The position numbers and the translations under genes were made by a program. The notes under the pieces are model-generated. The model was not told the DNA's origin and did no database searches. It worked only from the letters and a program-made list of their open reading frames with translations. From positions 23,089-87,088 of the forward strand of contig NZ_JACJRG010000025.1 in assembly GCF_014697125.1 (NCBI RefSeq): DNA of 64,000 bases. Direction: 5' to 3'. The first letter of the stretch is position 1. The number at the start of each line of letters is the position of its first letter. Source of the stretch: Anabaena minutissima FACHB-250 (GTDB lineage: Bacteria; Cyanobacteriota; Cyanobacteriia; Cyanobacteriales; Nostocaceae). Shown here piece by piece: positions 16,372 through 25,320 of this stretch.

Positions 16372-17649
16372 ATGAAATGTCCTCATTGTGCATCAACTTC
16401 ATATCGTAAAAATGGTCATCGGAAGGGTAGGCAGAATTACCTGTGCAAGAATTGCGGTAAACAATTCCTAGAGTCTGTATTACCCCATCCCGAAGAAAAT
16501 AAGTTGATGACGGATATTATTGGGCATAGTGAAATATCAGTCGTTTTAGAAAATCAGACTATAACGGAAAAAACGACTGCACCATCTACGGCATCTTTTA
16601 GTTTAAGCCTATTAGAAGAACTATTACAAAATATCCTATCAAATGGGTGGTTAGAATCTCCCCTAGTCTATCAGTTTATTAAGAAAATTCAACAACCAAT
16701 AGAAAATAGAACTGATTTTGCAGAAACAGGAATTTCTTTAATACTATTGGATGTAGAAAACTTAAAAATAAATATTGATCTTGAAACATTTTTAGCCAGC
16801 ATATGTAAATATCCGCTCAAAGTCAAAATAGGTTTTGCAAATTGGAAAAATCCTAGTATCGGCAAACAAGATATAGATTTATATGCGCGAGGTTATCAAC
16901 TCGTTCATGTGCCTGATGGCAAAGACAGTGCTGATGCGAAAATGATGACAGTTGGTGCTAATATTTTACGTTATTATCCTACTGTGAAAGAAGTATTAGT
17001 TTGCTCTGGAGATGCCATTTTAAAGCATCTTTGTAATGAACTGCTAAACCAGGGTTTAACAGTGTATTGGGTACGTAGACAAGCCCAAATACTGCATATA
17101 GAAAACTGCAATAATAGGCAATCGATTTTCTATTCTCTCCCCTTGACAATGGAAATTCCTTCTTTGGAAGATGTAGTACATAAAATAGAAAATTTAATTA
17201 AGTCTGAGCAAGAATCTATTGAAACTAAACTCAATAATCTCGTGGCGATCGCTAACCTATTTCAAGAGCGATGTCATTTAGAGTTACATAATGATAAGTC
17301 AGAAAAAGCAGAAAAAATAGATCCACTTACCCAAAAGCCTCATTCTCCTACAACATCCCCTGTTGGCCAAGAGGTTAATTCCCAAACAGACTTAGAGCAA
17401 TTGCTTTTAGAAATTCTTCATAATATCTATGTTAAGTCTCCTAAAAGTAAATTATCTGTATCAAAATTAGGCACAGAATTACAAAGAATATGTGGTCAAT
17501 CGCCTAATTCAATTATCAAGAAATTAAAACTTGGTTCTAGCTTTATCAAGTTTTTGCAGTCATCAGCCCTATTTACCTTGAAAGCCAACGGTAAAGAATA
17601 CGAAGTCACTAAGTCTAAAGATCAGCCCTTGGGATGTAGCAATTTATAG
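16372..17649 (+). CDS. NYN (PIN-like) nuclease with IS1-type zinc ribbon and LOTUS-like C-terminal domain
   Basis: 425 aa. Residues 1-35 form a CxxC...CxxC ribbon (Cys 3, 6, 25, 28; MKCPHCASTS and LCKNCGKQF) like the N terminus of IS1/InsA transposases. A NYN domain spans about 118-255, with candidate acidic catalytic residues in LILLDVENL (D127), PDGKDSADAK (D185, D188) and VCSGDAIL (D214). Residues about 345-415 look like an OST-HTH/LOTUS RNA-binding domain (KLSVSKLGTELQRICGQSP, SSFIKFLQS). Likely an RNase or RNA-binding regulator. The gene is monocistronic and divergent from the cytochrome gene. Domain calls are by eye: NYN good, ribbon good, LOTUS moderate. Confidence 0.8.
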   Translation: MKCPHCASTSYRKNGHRKGRQNYLCKNCGKQFLESVLPHPEENKLMTDIIGHSEISVVLENQTITEKTTAPSTASFSLSLLEELLQNILSNGWLESPLVYQFIKKIQQPIENRTDFAETGISLILLDVENLKINIDLETFLASICKYPLKVKIGFANWKNPSIGKQDIDLYARGYQLVHVPDGKDSADAKMMTVGANILRYYPTVKEVLVCSGDAILKHLCNELLNQGLTVYWVRRQAQILHIENCNNRQSIFYSLPLTMEIPSLEDVVHKIENLIKSEQESIETKLNNLVAIANLFQERCHLELHNDKSEKAEKIDPLTQKPHSPTTSPVGQEVNSQTDLEQLLLEILHNIYVKSPKSKLSVSKLGTELQRICGQSPNSIIKKLKLGSSFIKFLQSSALFTLKANGKEYEVTKSKDQPLGCSNL

Positions 17650-17780
17650 CTCGATTATGTATGTCAATGTAATCTAATTTACTGCGTCTGCATAATTATT
17701 GCCCAGGCAAGACTCAAAAATCTAGCAAGAACGACAAAATTTACAATTAGATCAGCTGTGGTGCTAGATTTTGAGAATAT

Positions 17781-18815
17781 ATGAAAATTGATCATGTTCA
17801 CTTCTATGTAGAAGATGCCAAAGTCTGGCGAGATTGGTTTGTAAACTATCTGGGTTTCACATCAGTAGCTAGTGGTATCCATTCATTCCACACTTCCACA
17901 GAGGCAGTGAAAAGTGGTGTGGTCAAGTTTTTGCTGTCTTCACCTGTCTTACCTACCAGTCCAGTAGCTGATTTTTTGCGTCAACACCCCCCTGGTGTAG
18001 TAGATATTGCTTTTGCAGTTGAAGATGTGGAAGCGGCGATCGCTCATGCTCAAAATCACGGTGCGAAAGTCTTACAATCTATCGAGGAACGCCAAGTAGG
18101 TGATTTTTTCCGCAAATGCAGCAAAATAGCAGCTTGGGGTAGTTTGACTCATACCTTAATTGAACACCCCCCAGAACCCCATCAAAGCCCATCAAACAAC
18201 ATTGTCACCGCTATAGATCATATAGTCTTGAATGTGGCAGCAGGTGACTTAGAGCGTGTAGTTAGTTGGTATGACAAAATTCTAGATTTTCAACCCCGCC
18301 AGACTTTTAAAATTCAAACCGATCGCTCTGCTTTGTATAGTCAAGTCATGGTTTCCCGCCAAGGTAATGTGCAGTTACCAGTAAATGAACCAGCTTCCCA
18401 AAATTCCCAAATTCAAGAGTTTTTAGATTGCAATCGCGGCGCAGGCATTCAACACATTGCCTTGCAAACCACCAATCTCGTCAACGCGATCGCCCAATTT
18501 CGTCAGCGTGGTTTGTCTTTACTCTCCGTTCCCCAAACCTACTACTCCCAACTCCAAAGCCGCCCCGGACTTCCCCTATCACCCGTAGAATTAGCCGCGA
18601 TCGCTCAACAGGAAATTTTGGTAGATTGGCAGCAAGATTCCGATCAAGGAGTATTGTTACAGATTTTCACTCAGCCTATCTTCGGGCAACCAACCTTTTT
18701 CTTTGAATTTATCGAACGTCGTCGCCAAGCACAAGGCTTCGGGGAAGGTAATTTTCGCGCCTTGTTTGAAGCTATTGAAAGCGAACAAATCAAACGCGGG
18801 ACTTTAGAGTGCTGA
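17781..18815 (+). CDS. hppD: 4-hydroxyphenylpyruvate dioxygenase
   Basis: 344 aa with two vicinal-oxygen-chelate modules. The N-terminal one starts MKIDHVHFYVEDAKVWRDWF; the C-terminal one shows AIDHIVLNV, GAGIQHIALQT and a final FFFEFIERR. These supply the two-His/one-Glu iron site (His in IDHIVLN, His in IQHIALQT, Glu in FFEFIER). It makes homogentisate from 4-hydroxyphenylpyruvate, feeding tocopherol synthesis and tyrosine breakdown in cyanobacteria. The HAD-family gene follows 98 bp downstream on the same strand. Confidence 0.9.
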   Translation: MKIDHVHFYVEDAKVWRDWFVNYLGFTSVASGIHSFHTSTEAVKSGVVKFLLSSPVLPTSPVADFLRQHPPGVVDIAFAVEDVEAAIAHAQNHGAKVLQSIEERQVGDFFRKCSKIAAWGSLTHTLIEHPPEPHQSPSNNIVTAIDHIVLNVAAGDLERVVSWYDKILDFQPRQTFKIQTDRSALYSQVMVSRQGNVQLPVNEPASQNSQIQEFLDCNRGAGIQHIALQTTNLVNAIAQFRQRGLSLLSVPQTYYSQLQSRPGLPLSPVELAAIAQQEILVDWQQDSDQGVLLQIFTQPIFGQPTFFFEFIERRRQAQGFGEGNFRALFEAIESEQIKRGTLEC

Positions 18816-18913
18816 GTGCTGAGTAAGGAGTGGGGAGTAGGGAAAATATTTATTTATGACTCATTACACCGAGGTAAAATATTTGTAATAAAAATTAACA
18901 CTGACTTCCGCCG

Positions 18914-19621
18914 ATGCTGAGACTAATTACCGACTTCGACGGCCCTATCATGGATGTTTCCGAGAGGTATTATCGTGTCTATCTATTTTGCCTCGAAGAA
19001 ATCCGATATCCCCATCAAGCAGTGCGACAACTGGCTAAAGCGGAATTTTGGCAAATGAAGCGATCGCAAATTCCAGAAAAACAAATTGCTTTGAATTCCG
19101 GTTTAGATGAGACGCAAGCTCAAGAATTTGCCCAATTGCGGCGCAAAACAGTACATACAGAATCTTACTTTGAGTATGATAGCCTCATCCCAGGTGCTGT
19201 AGAAGCATTGTTAAAAATTCAGCAGGCTGGTGTTGATTTAGCTGTGATGACGATGCGCCGGGTGAAGGAGTTGGATTATGCCTGCCAAAAATACGATTTA
19301 GGGCGATTTTTTCCTGAAAATCGCTGTTATTGCCTCAGTAACGATTATGTAAAAACTCGCGATATTGAAGATAAACCCCTATTAATGACCAGGGCATTAG
19401 CAGAACTACCCCCCGCAGCCGATACTTGGATGGTAGGGGATACAGAAGCTGACATTGCCGCCGCTAAAAAGCATGATATTAAAGTTATGGCTGTTGAATC
19501 TGGTATCCGCGATCGCAGGCAATTGGAACTTTACTATCCTGACTTAATTGTTCCAGATTTAAATACTGCGGTAAATTTCATCCTGGAATCTAGATTATCA
19601 ACTTCAACATCAAACACATAA
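18914..19621 (+). CDS. HAD-superfamily hydrolase
   Basis: 235 aa. HAD motif I is LITDFDGPIMD (nucleophile Asp then Asp). The motif II region is LAVMTMRRVKEL. Motif IV is MVGDTEADIAAAKKHD. The helical cap lies between I and II (C1 cap). It resembles phosphoglycolate phosphatase-like HAD proteins, but the Gly-Pro in motif I (DFDGP) is the cyanobacterial variant and the substrate cannot be read from sequence. A strong hairpin terminator follows directly. Confidence 0.85.
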   Translation: MLRLITDFDGPIMDVSERYYRVYLFCLEEIRYPHQAVRQLAKAEFWQMKRSQIPEKQIALNSGLDETQAQEFAQLRRKTVHTESYFEYDSLIPGAVEALLKIQQAGVDLAVMTMRRVKELDYACQKYDLGRFFPENRCYCLSNDYVKTRDIEDKPLLMTRALAELPPAADTWMVGDTEADIAAAKKHDIKVMAVESGIRDRRQLELYYPDLIVPDLNTAVNFILESRLSTSTSNT

Positions 19622-19625
19622 ACTA

Positions 19626-19656
19626 AAAACCCCTTCCTTATTCAGAAAGGGGTTTT
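19626..19656. terminator. bidirectional hairpin terminator
   Basis: Left arm AAAACCCCTTCC and right arm GAAAGGGGTTTT pair with one mismatch, and each strand ends in a T-run. It sits between convergent genes (HAD on plus, CPP1-like on minus), starting five bases after the HAD stop. Confidence 0.85.
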
Positions 19657-19681
19657 GGCTGAGTTAGATTGAGAATTGTAC

Positions 19682-20293
19682 TTAACGCAGAAAACTGCTA
19701 ATTAACCACAACAATATAAACGTCAGTACAGTCGAAAACTGATTAGCCGAGAGATATGGTATTTGTGGTAACAGCCAGCCAGCAATTAGCCCTCCCGCAA
19801 TTAAGCCAATGATTAGCCCAACGAGAGTAAACAAAACTGCTCGGCCAAATCTACCTTCTTTGCGATTGAGAAAGAAAATACTAACTCCTACCCCAACCAC
19901 TAAGGACAGCTGTAAAACTTGATTACCTGTAAAAATGCTGACTGCACTCAAACCCACATACCAAGCACCGGGTAAAAGCACATCTGCCTTTGTGGGCTGA
20001 TCCAGAATATTTTGCAGCCATGCAGGTGATTGCTCACGAGGCGTAGGACTTTCTTTCGGAGCAGATTGTATCCTCAATTCTGGGAAGCGGATACGCTCTG
20101 GTACTTTGATTTTTCCTTCCTGGCGCATCCGTAAGCGATCCATTAAAATCGCATCGTAAGCTGCCTCAACGATTTCTACACTCTTGGCATCGCCGCTACA
20201 TTGCTCCATCAGGCGATTGCGAGCGTCCTGAATCTCATCGAAGCTAGCATCTTCTGATACCCCAAGTTTTTCGTAGGGATTTTGATCGCTCAT
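19682..20293 (-). CDS. CPP1-like membrane protein with J-like domain
   Basis: 203 aa. Residues 1-60 form a J-like domain (NPYEKLGVSEDASFDEIQDA, IVEAAYDAILMDRL) without the HPD motif of true J-proteins. A linker (PAWLQNILDQPTKADVLLPG) and three or four membrane helices follow. This is the architecture of the CPP1/CDF1 family (DUF3353), which in plants stabilises protochlorophyllide oxidoreductase. A role in thylakoid or pigment-enzyme assembly in cyanobacteria is inferred. ATG start. Confidence 0.85.
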   Translation of the reverse strand: MSDQNPYEKLGVSEDASFDEIQDARNRLMEQCSGDAKSVEIVEAAYDAILMDRLRMRQEGKIKVPERIRFPELRIQSAPKESPTPREQSPAWLQNILDQPTKADVLLPGAWYVGLSAVSIFTGNQVLQLSLVVGVGVSIFFLNRKEGRFGRAVLFTLVGLIIGLIAGGLIAGWLLPQIPYLSANQFSTVLTFILLWLISSFLR

Positions 20294-20983
20294 GGGAGTT
20301 TATACTTGAGCCTTAGTCAGAGGCAATTTTTTGTTGCAGAATAACAATTTTAGATTTTAATTGGATCGAAGACAAACCTATCGACCGAATTTTATGCTCT
20401 ACCAGGATAGTAGCACGCGTTAGTCAGATTGACCCAGGAATTTCAGCTACAGCCACTTTAACATATTGTTATAACTCCGTGTATACCCTCATGTCGTTGA
20501 CCCATTCTAGCTCTAACCTAGAATTTGAGCTGGGAATACCTAAAGAATGTAATGTTTCTAAAAAGATTTTGTCGGCTTCAGGTTTACCACTCTATCCTAA
20601 CTTGAGGACATTTCTATGATTTAGCTCCAACTTAAGTAGTGGTATCTATCCACATAAAGATTTAAAATTGAAAAGTTTTAAATCTCCACTGAATTAATAT
20701 AGGGAAGTTTCCAGGCTGAATAAATGATTTGTCGCTAATAGCCTAATATTGGGTAGCTGGACATATAAGTTTCTCATGACAGGATCTAAATTAAACTGTA
20801 AAAATAGTTACAAAATTTTTTCTAGTATATTTGTCCAGCATCTTGATTACACTATCATTTAGAAAATCAGGAAATGAATTTCTGAGCCTTGTAGCTCCTT
20901 ACATCATCCCTCAGTGGAAACTGCGTTTTACGCAACACTGCTGTTAATCTTAAATAAATTTATTTTTGTGTAAAGAGATGGTC
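20294..20983. other. 690-bp intergenic region
   Basis: No firm gene. One 42-codon frame, 20491-20619 on plus (begins MSLTHSSSNLEFELGIPKEC), is the longest ATG-started reading but has no ribosome site, so I do not call it. It holds the divergent promoters of the CPP1-like and response-regulator genes, which cannot be placed by eye. Confidence 0.4.
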
Positions 20984-21700
20984 ATGGCTCCTGCCAAGAT
21001 ACTTGTAGTTGATGACGACCCTGCGGTGCGGAATTTAATCCAACGCTTTTTGTTGAAGCAAAGCTATCAGGTAGAAGCTGCTGAGGATGGAAAGACCGCG
21101 TTGTCCTTATTTGAGCAATTTAACCCAGATTTGGTAATTCTTGATGTCAATTTGCCAGACGTAATTGGGTTTAACCTCTGTCAAGAAATGCAAAGTCGTA
21201 ATGGTGTTTTTGTTCTCATGCTGACTAGCCGTACAGATGAGACTGACAAGATTCGCGGTTTTGCCAAAGGTGCTGATGACTATCTTACGAAGCCATTTGG
21301 CTTGGGAGAACTTGAAGTCAGAGTAGCCGCTATTTTGAGACGACAGAGGGTAGTGACTACCGCCGAACAGAAACGCTTGCTATTTGAAAAATTGATGATT
21401 GATCCGGTACGGCGAGAGGTGACACTAAATAGCCAAGCTGTACCCTTAACAGCTTTGGAATTTGATTTGTTACATTTTTTAGCTAGTCATCCTGGTCGAG
21501 TTTGGCGACGTGCAGAACTGATTCAAGAAGTTTGGGACTATGAATATGTGGGTGATCAACGTGTTGTAGACGTGCATATTGGCCAAATTCGCAAAAAGAT
21601 TGAAGTCGATGCTAGCCAACCAGCATTAATTCAGACTGTACGTGGAGTTGGTTATAAATTTGAATGTCCAACTCATTCCCAGTTAGAAACAAATCCTTGA
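20984..21700 (+). CDS. OmpR/PhoB-family response regulator
   Basis: About 238 aa from the ATG at 20984 (MAPAKILVVDDDP); an ATG at 20978 and a TTG at 20966 are alternatives. The receiver has the acidic pair in VVDDD, phospho-acceptor Asp in LVILDVNLPD, Thr/Ser in MLTSR and Lys in YLTKPFG. The C-terminal winged helix shows PLTALEFDLLHFLASHPGRV and VVDVHIGQIRKKIE with VRGVGYKFE. No histidine kinase is adjacent, so its partner is unknown. I do not recognise which named cyanobacterial regulator it is. A palindromic terminator follows. Confidence 0.93.
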   Translation: MAPAKILVVDDDPAVRNLIQRFLLKQSYQVEAAEDGKTALSLFEQFNPDLVILDVNLPDVIGFNLCQEMQSRNGVFVLMLTSRTDETDKIRGFAKGADDYLTKPFGLGELEVRVAAILRRQRVVTTAEQKRLLFEKLMIDPVRREVTLNSQAVPLTALEFDLLHFLASHPGRVWRRAELIQEVWDYEYVGDQRVVDVHIGQIRKKIEVDASQPALIQTVRGVGYKFECPTHSQLETNP

Positions 21701-21740
21701 GTTGTTTTCAATCATCCCAATTTATGTATGAATAATTAGT

Positions 21741-21767
21741 GGGCATGGTATACCATGCCCAAATTTT
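21741..21767 (+). terminator. palindromic terminator after the response regulator
   Basis: Perfect 20-bp palindrome GGGCATGGTATACCATGCCC followed by AAATTTTTG, 40 bp after the stop codon. Confidence 0.75.
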
Positions 21768-21912
21768 TGTATTACCAATTTTGAATTTTTAATTACCGGA
21801 AATTTGGGTAAAAGCCCCGTCGTTCTACGACGATCAATTAGTACCGTTTGTACCAGCACGGAAGAGTATCTGGTACAGAAGCTTTGGCAAGTCGGTACAA
21901 AACTTTTTTAAA

Positions 21913-22110
21913 CTAGCAGTGATGGAACAAAGTTTCTAAATAAACACGGGCAGCACGGCGATCGCTGTCTCCATTTTGCAGTAAAAATAATGATAGTGCT
22001 GCTGTCAGTACCCGATTTTGATCCCAATCAGGATGGGCTTCTAAGTAAGTTTTCAGTGATTCATGAAGAGTTTCGGGGATTTCTGTAAAAATACTAACTG
22101 TTGCGTTCAT
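21913..22110 (-). CDS. DUF2811 domain protein (65 aa)
   Basis: A small protein, MNATVSIFTEIPETLHESLK, then TYLEAHPDWDQNRVLTAALS and a C-terminal helix. It matches the cyanobacterial DUF2811 family, whose function is unknown. The early strand-helix plan looks like a ribbon-helix-helix-like fold, which is only my inference. ATG start. A possible leader hairpin lies at 22174-22210. Confidence 0.8.
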   Translation of the reverse strand: MNATVSIFTEIPETLHESLKTYLEAHPDWDQNRVLTAALSLFLLQNGDSDRRAARVYLETLFHHC

Positions 22111-22173
22111 GAGATTTTCCTTGTGTAAGTTCAGTTAAAACGAACTATCGCTTGGTGTGAGGCAGTTGTAGGC

Positions 22174-22210
22174 AACATCAAAACTTATCTCAGAGGTAAG
22201 TTTTGGTGTT
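22174..22210. other. inverted repeat upstream of DUF2811 gene
   Basis: Arms AACATCAAAACTTA and TAAGTTTTGGTGTT pair with one G-T. It is in the probable 5' leader or promoter of the minus-strand DUF2811 gene. No T-run, so regulatory rather than terminator if functional. Confidence 0.45.
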
Positions 22211-22384
22211 AACGTTTGCACAAACTATAAAACCTAGTCGCATCATTGTGCGACAAGAGGGGGTAGGTTTGTCAATGCTGCGAAATGTTAAAAACGATTG
22301 TATAAAAAATAAAAGCAAACGAGATAATAAGTGTTTTAACTATATTTTTGTTACATAACTTAATAAAAACTCAGTCTAATCAGA

Positions 22385-22491
22385 TTATCCACACCGTGAA
22401 TCAAAAATCCCCAGTAAGCCTGCAAGTACCCATCCTTTCGTAGAACATCTGTGGAAAACTCCAAAAATTCCTGTGGAAACCCTGTGGAATC
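22385..22491. other. cluster of DnaA-box-like sites beside AT-rich DNA
   Basis: TTATCCACA (22385-22393) is a perfect E. coli-type box. TGTGGAAAA (22450-22458) is the complement of TTTTCCACA, the box reported for cyanobacteria. TGTGGAAAC (22472-22480) and TGTGGAATC (22483-22491) are near matches. An AT-rich stretch lies at about 22290-22380. The rest of the gap 22111-22613 holds no gene; GGTGACA-type repeats are at about 22583-22610. Confidence 0.4.
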
Positions 22492-22613
22492 GGTGAGGAA
22501 AATTTTACCTAATGATAAGAATTACAAAATAGTCAATTGTTCTGGGGATTGGTTACTGGGTAATTGGACATGAGTTACACTCTACCTGTCACCTGTCACC
22601 TGTCACCTACTTC

Positions 22614-23264
22614 CTAACGCCGACGTTCTTGCAGCTTGCGATAAACAGCCTTTAAATCTACTTGATGGTGAGCTAAGGCAACCATTGTATGGTACAGTAA
22701 GTCTGCCACTTCACCTGCGATCGCGTCTGGCTCGTCATCCTTAAACGCCATCACTACCTCAGCCGATTCTTCCCCAATTTTCTTTAAAATTTTGTTATCA
22801 CCACCAGCAAATAACTTGCAGGTATAGGAACTTTCGTTAGGGTGATCGCGGCGATCGCATATTACCTCAAACACCTGCGATAAGGTATCCCCTGGTGGAG
22901 CAGTGATTTTTCCTTCTACTTGATGAAAACAACTGCGTTCACCTGTATGACAAGCAATATCACCTAATTGCTCTACCCCAATTAGTAAAGCATCACTATC
23001 GCAGTCATAACGAATACTTTGCACTTTTTGGATATGCCCAGAAGTCGCTCCCTTGTGCCATAATTCCTGACGGGAACGACTCCAAAACCATGTTTCTTCG
23101 GTGTCTAAAGTCTTTTGTAAAGATTCCTGATTCATCCACGCCATCATTAACACCGTTCCATCCAGGTAATCTTGGACAATCGCTGGCACTAAACCCCGTT
23201 CATCGTAGCGGATTTTTTCGACGGGGATGGCGTTGTGTAATGAATTTGGATCGGTGGAAAACAT
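22614..23264 (-). CDS. hisIE: bifunctional phosphoribosyl-AMP cyclohydrolase / phosphoribosyl-ATP pyrophosphatase
   Basis: 216 aa. The N-terminal HisI half has VLMMAWMNQESLQKTLDTEE, WSRSRQELWHKGATSGH and the metal-binding DCDSDALL with CHTGERSCFH. The C-terminal HisE half has KKIGEESAEVVMAFKD and EVADLLYHTMVAL. Catalyses steps 2 and 3 of histidine synthesis. The fused form is common in bacteria. No his neighbours here, as usual for dispersed cyanobacterial his genes. Confidence 0.95.
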   Translation of the reverse strand: MFSTDPNSLHNAIPVEKIRYDERGLVPAIVQDYLDGTVLMMAWMNQESLQKTLDTEETWFWSRSRQELWHKGATSGHIQKVQSIRYDCDSDALLIGVEQLGDIACHTGERSCFHQVEGKITAPPGDTLSQVFEVICDRRDHPNESSYTCKLFAGGDNKILKKIGEESAEVVMAFKDDEPDAIAGEVADLLYHTMVALAHHQVDLKAVYRKLQERRR

Positions 23265-23361
23265 ACCAGCTAATTTTCTTTAAATAAATCTAATGATGCC
23301 TGGTTTCACGATACCATTATCAATAGTTCGACTGGTATGATTTTTCCACACAATATATTGA

Positions 23362-23556
23362 TCATCTTTGTAAAACAACATCCCTTTGCATGGCGGACTG
23401 CATTCTCACAGCACTTGACGCAACATGATGAGCCTTAGAAACTTCACCATACCAGTGAATTGCCGAGTTAAAGGCCGCCCGATAAAGGTCTTGGTATGCC
23501 TCAGATAGTTGGGTACGGATCTCTAAAGGCAAGTCTTGATTCGACTTGTATAACAT
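23362..23556 (-). CDS. ChaB family protein
   Basis: 64 aa. MLYKSNQDLPLEIRTQLSEA and YQDLYRAAFNSAIHWYGE match the ChaB family (Y..NxDLP..vr..LP..aQ.iYr.AFN.A), proposed as cation-transport regulators, though the biochemical role is unsettled. The C-terminal 20 residues are longer and more basic than in some relatives. It stands alone, divergent from hemL. Confidence 0.75.
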   Translation of the reverse strand: MLYKSNQDLPLEIRTQLSEAYQDLYRAAFNSAIHWYGEVSKAHHVASSAVRMQSAMQRDVVLQR

Positions 23557-23665
23557 ATTGTTATTTTTTTGTCTCTGTTAATTTTATACGATATAAGTTC
23601 TAGGCAAAATTTAACCCTATCCTAAGATAGAGCTTTTTTTGAATGCCCACAGATAGGAGAAAACC

Positions 23666-24964
23666 TTGGTAAACACCACAATTAAAACCACAAAATCACA
23701 AGAAGTTTTTGCTGCTGCTCAAAACCTGATGCCAGGCGGAGTTAGTTCCCCAGTTCGTGCCTTTAAATCTGTAGGGGGACAACCCATAGTTTTTGACAGG
23801 GTCAAAGGCGCGTATATCTGGGATGTAGATGGCAACCAATACATCGACTATGTAGGCACTTGGGGGCCGGCTATTTGTGGTCATGCTCATCCAGAAGTGA
23901 TTAGCGCACTCCATGAAGCGTTAGAAAAAGGTACTAGCTTCGGTGCGCCTTCAGTGCTAGAAAATGTTCTGGCAGAAATGGTAATTGCTGCCGTTCCTAG
24001 CATCGAAATGGTGAGATTTGTTAACTCAGGCACAGAAGCTTGTATGGCTGTGCTACGGCTGATGCGAGCTTTTACGAACCGCGAGAAAGTCATCAAGTTT
24101 GAAGGCTGCTATCACGGACACGCTGATATGTTCTTAGTCAAAGCTGGCTCAGGTGTAGCCACCCTAGGTTTACCTGATTCCCCTGGTGTGCCTAAATCAG
24201 CGACTATCAGCACTCTTACCGCCCCATACAACGACCTAGAAGCAGTTAAAGCTTTATTTGAAGAAAACCCCGATCAGATTTCTGGTGTAATTCTAGAACC
24301 CGTTGTGGGTAACGCCGGATTTATTACCCCCGATGCTGGCTTTTTAGAAGGATTGCGGGAACTAACTCACGAGTATGGGGCGTTACTTGTGTTTGATGAA
24401 GTAATGACAGGTTTCCGTATTGCCTATGGTGGCGCACAAGAAAAATTTGGCATCAAACCCGATTTAACCACGATGGGTAAAGTCATTGGTGGTGGATTGC
24501 CAGTAGGTGCTTACGGTGGTCGCCGCGATATTATGTCTATGATTGCCCCGGCTGGCCCTGTATATCAAGCCGGAACTCTTTCGGGAAATCCCCTAGCGAT
24601 GACTGCCGGAATTAAAACCTTAGAATTATTGCAAAAACCAGGTAGTTATGAATATCTGGAGCGAATTACTAAAAGGCTAGCAGATGGCTTGTTAAAAGCG
24701 GCTCAAGAAACTGGTCATGCAGTTTGCGGTGGTAACATTAGCGCGATGTTCGGCTTATTCTTCACTTCTGGGCCTGTACATAACTATGAAGATGCCAAAA
24801 AGTCAGACACAGCGAAATTTGGCCGCTTCCATCGCGGTATGTTAGAGCGCGGTGTTTATTTAGCACCTTCTCAATTTGAGGCTGGTTTTACTTCTTTAGC
24901 TCACACTGAAGAAGATATTGACCAAACGATCGCGATCGCACGGGATGTATTATCTAGTCTATGA
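23666..24964 (+). CDS. hemL: glutamate-1-semialdehyde 2,1-aminomutase
   Basis: 432 aa PLP enzyme making 5-aminolevulinate, the first committed tetrapyrrole precursor for haem, chlorophyll and bilins. Seen: LMPGGVSSPVRAFKSVGGQP, GSGVATLGLPDSPGVP, the cofactor Asp region LLVFDEVMTGFR, and the Schiff-base Lys in TTMGKVIGGGLPVGAYGG. The start is TTG at 23666, five bases after AGGAGA; the resulting MVNTTIKTTKSQE agrees with related cyanobacterial proteins as I recall them. A repeat block follows the stop. Confidence 0.96.
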   Translation: MVNTTIKTTKSQEVFAAAQNLMPGGVSSPVRAFKSVGGQPIVFDRVKGAYIWDVDGNQYIDYVGTWGPAICGHAHPEVISALHEALEKGTSFGAPSVLENVLAEMVIAAVPSIEMVRFVNSGTEACMAVLRLMRAFTNREKVIKFEGCYHGHADMFLVKAGSGVATLGLPDSPGVPKSATISTLTAPYNDLEAVKALFEENPDQISGVILEPVVGNAGFITPDAGFLEGLRELTHEYGALLVFDEVMTGFRIAYGGAQEKFGIKPDLTTMGKVIGGGLPVGAYGGRRDIMSMIAPAGPVYQAGTLSGNPLAMTAGIKTLELLQKPGSYEYLERITKRLADGLLKAAQETGHAVCGGNISAMFGLFFTSGPVHNYEDAKKSDTAKFGRFHRGMLERGVYLAPSQFEAGFTSLAHTEEDIDQTIAIARDVLSSL

Positions 24965-25116
24965 GTGCTGAGTGCTGTTAGCGGTAGCGCGGCGTTTAGC
25001 CGGTGCTGAGTGCTGTTAGTGGTAGCGGTAGCGGTAGCGCGGCGTTGAGCAGCGTGCTGAGTTATGGGTAAGACCTATGTAATACTCATAACTCAGCACT
25101 TTCAACTCAGCACTAA
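24962..25116. repeat. short tandem repeat block, TGAGTGC heptamers plus GC-rich module
   Basis: Heptamers GTGCTGA/GTGCTGT alternate with TTAGCGGTAGCGCGGCGTTT modules. The module is the reverse complement of the one at 3979-4122. The block fills the space between hemL and the metallothionein gene. Confidence 0.85.
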
Positions 25117-25281
25117 TTAACAGCCACATCCTTTGTGATTGCATCCTTTGATGGTTTTATGACCCTCTGCACAGCCTTCAGAACAGTAGTATTTCCCCTC
25201 CTTGTTAATTGCATCCTCTATGGAAACGATACAGAGGCAATCCGGACAGGCACATTTCAATTGATTTACGGTTGTCATCAT
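25117..25281 (-). CDS. smtA: SmtA-type bacterial metallothionein (54 aa)
   Basis: Small Cys-rich protein starting MMTTVNQLKCACPDCLC, with YYCSEGCAEGHKTIKGC in the middle and ending NHKGCGC. Nine cysteines (10, 12, 15, 17, 33, 37, 47, 52, 54) and two histidines (41, 49) sit almost exactly as the nine Cys and two His that bind four zinc ions in Synechococcus SmtA. It would buffer cytoplasmic zinc and perhaps cadmium. The ATG at 25281 (or 25278) follows GGGAGA. A candidate SmtB-family operator lies about 40 bp upstream. No smtB-like regulator gene is visible in the window. Identification is strong despite the short length. Confidence 0.92.
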   Translation of the reverse strand: MMTTVNQLKCACPDCLCIVSIEDAINKEGKYYCSEGCAEGHKTIKGCNHKGCGC

Positions 25282-25320
25282 TTTTCTCCCAAATATTCCT
25301 GATAATTACATTATTATACT

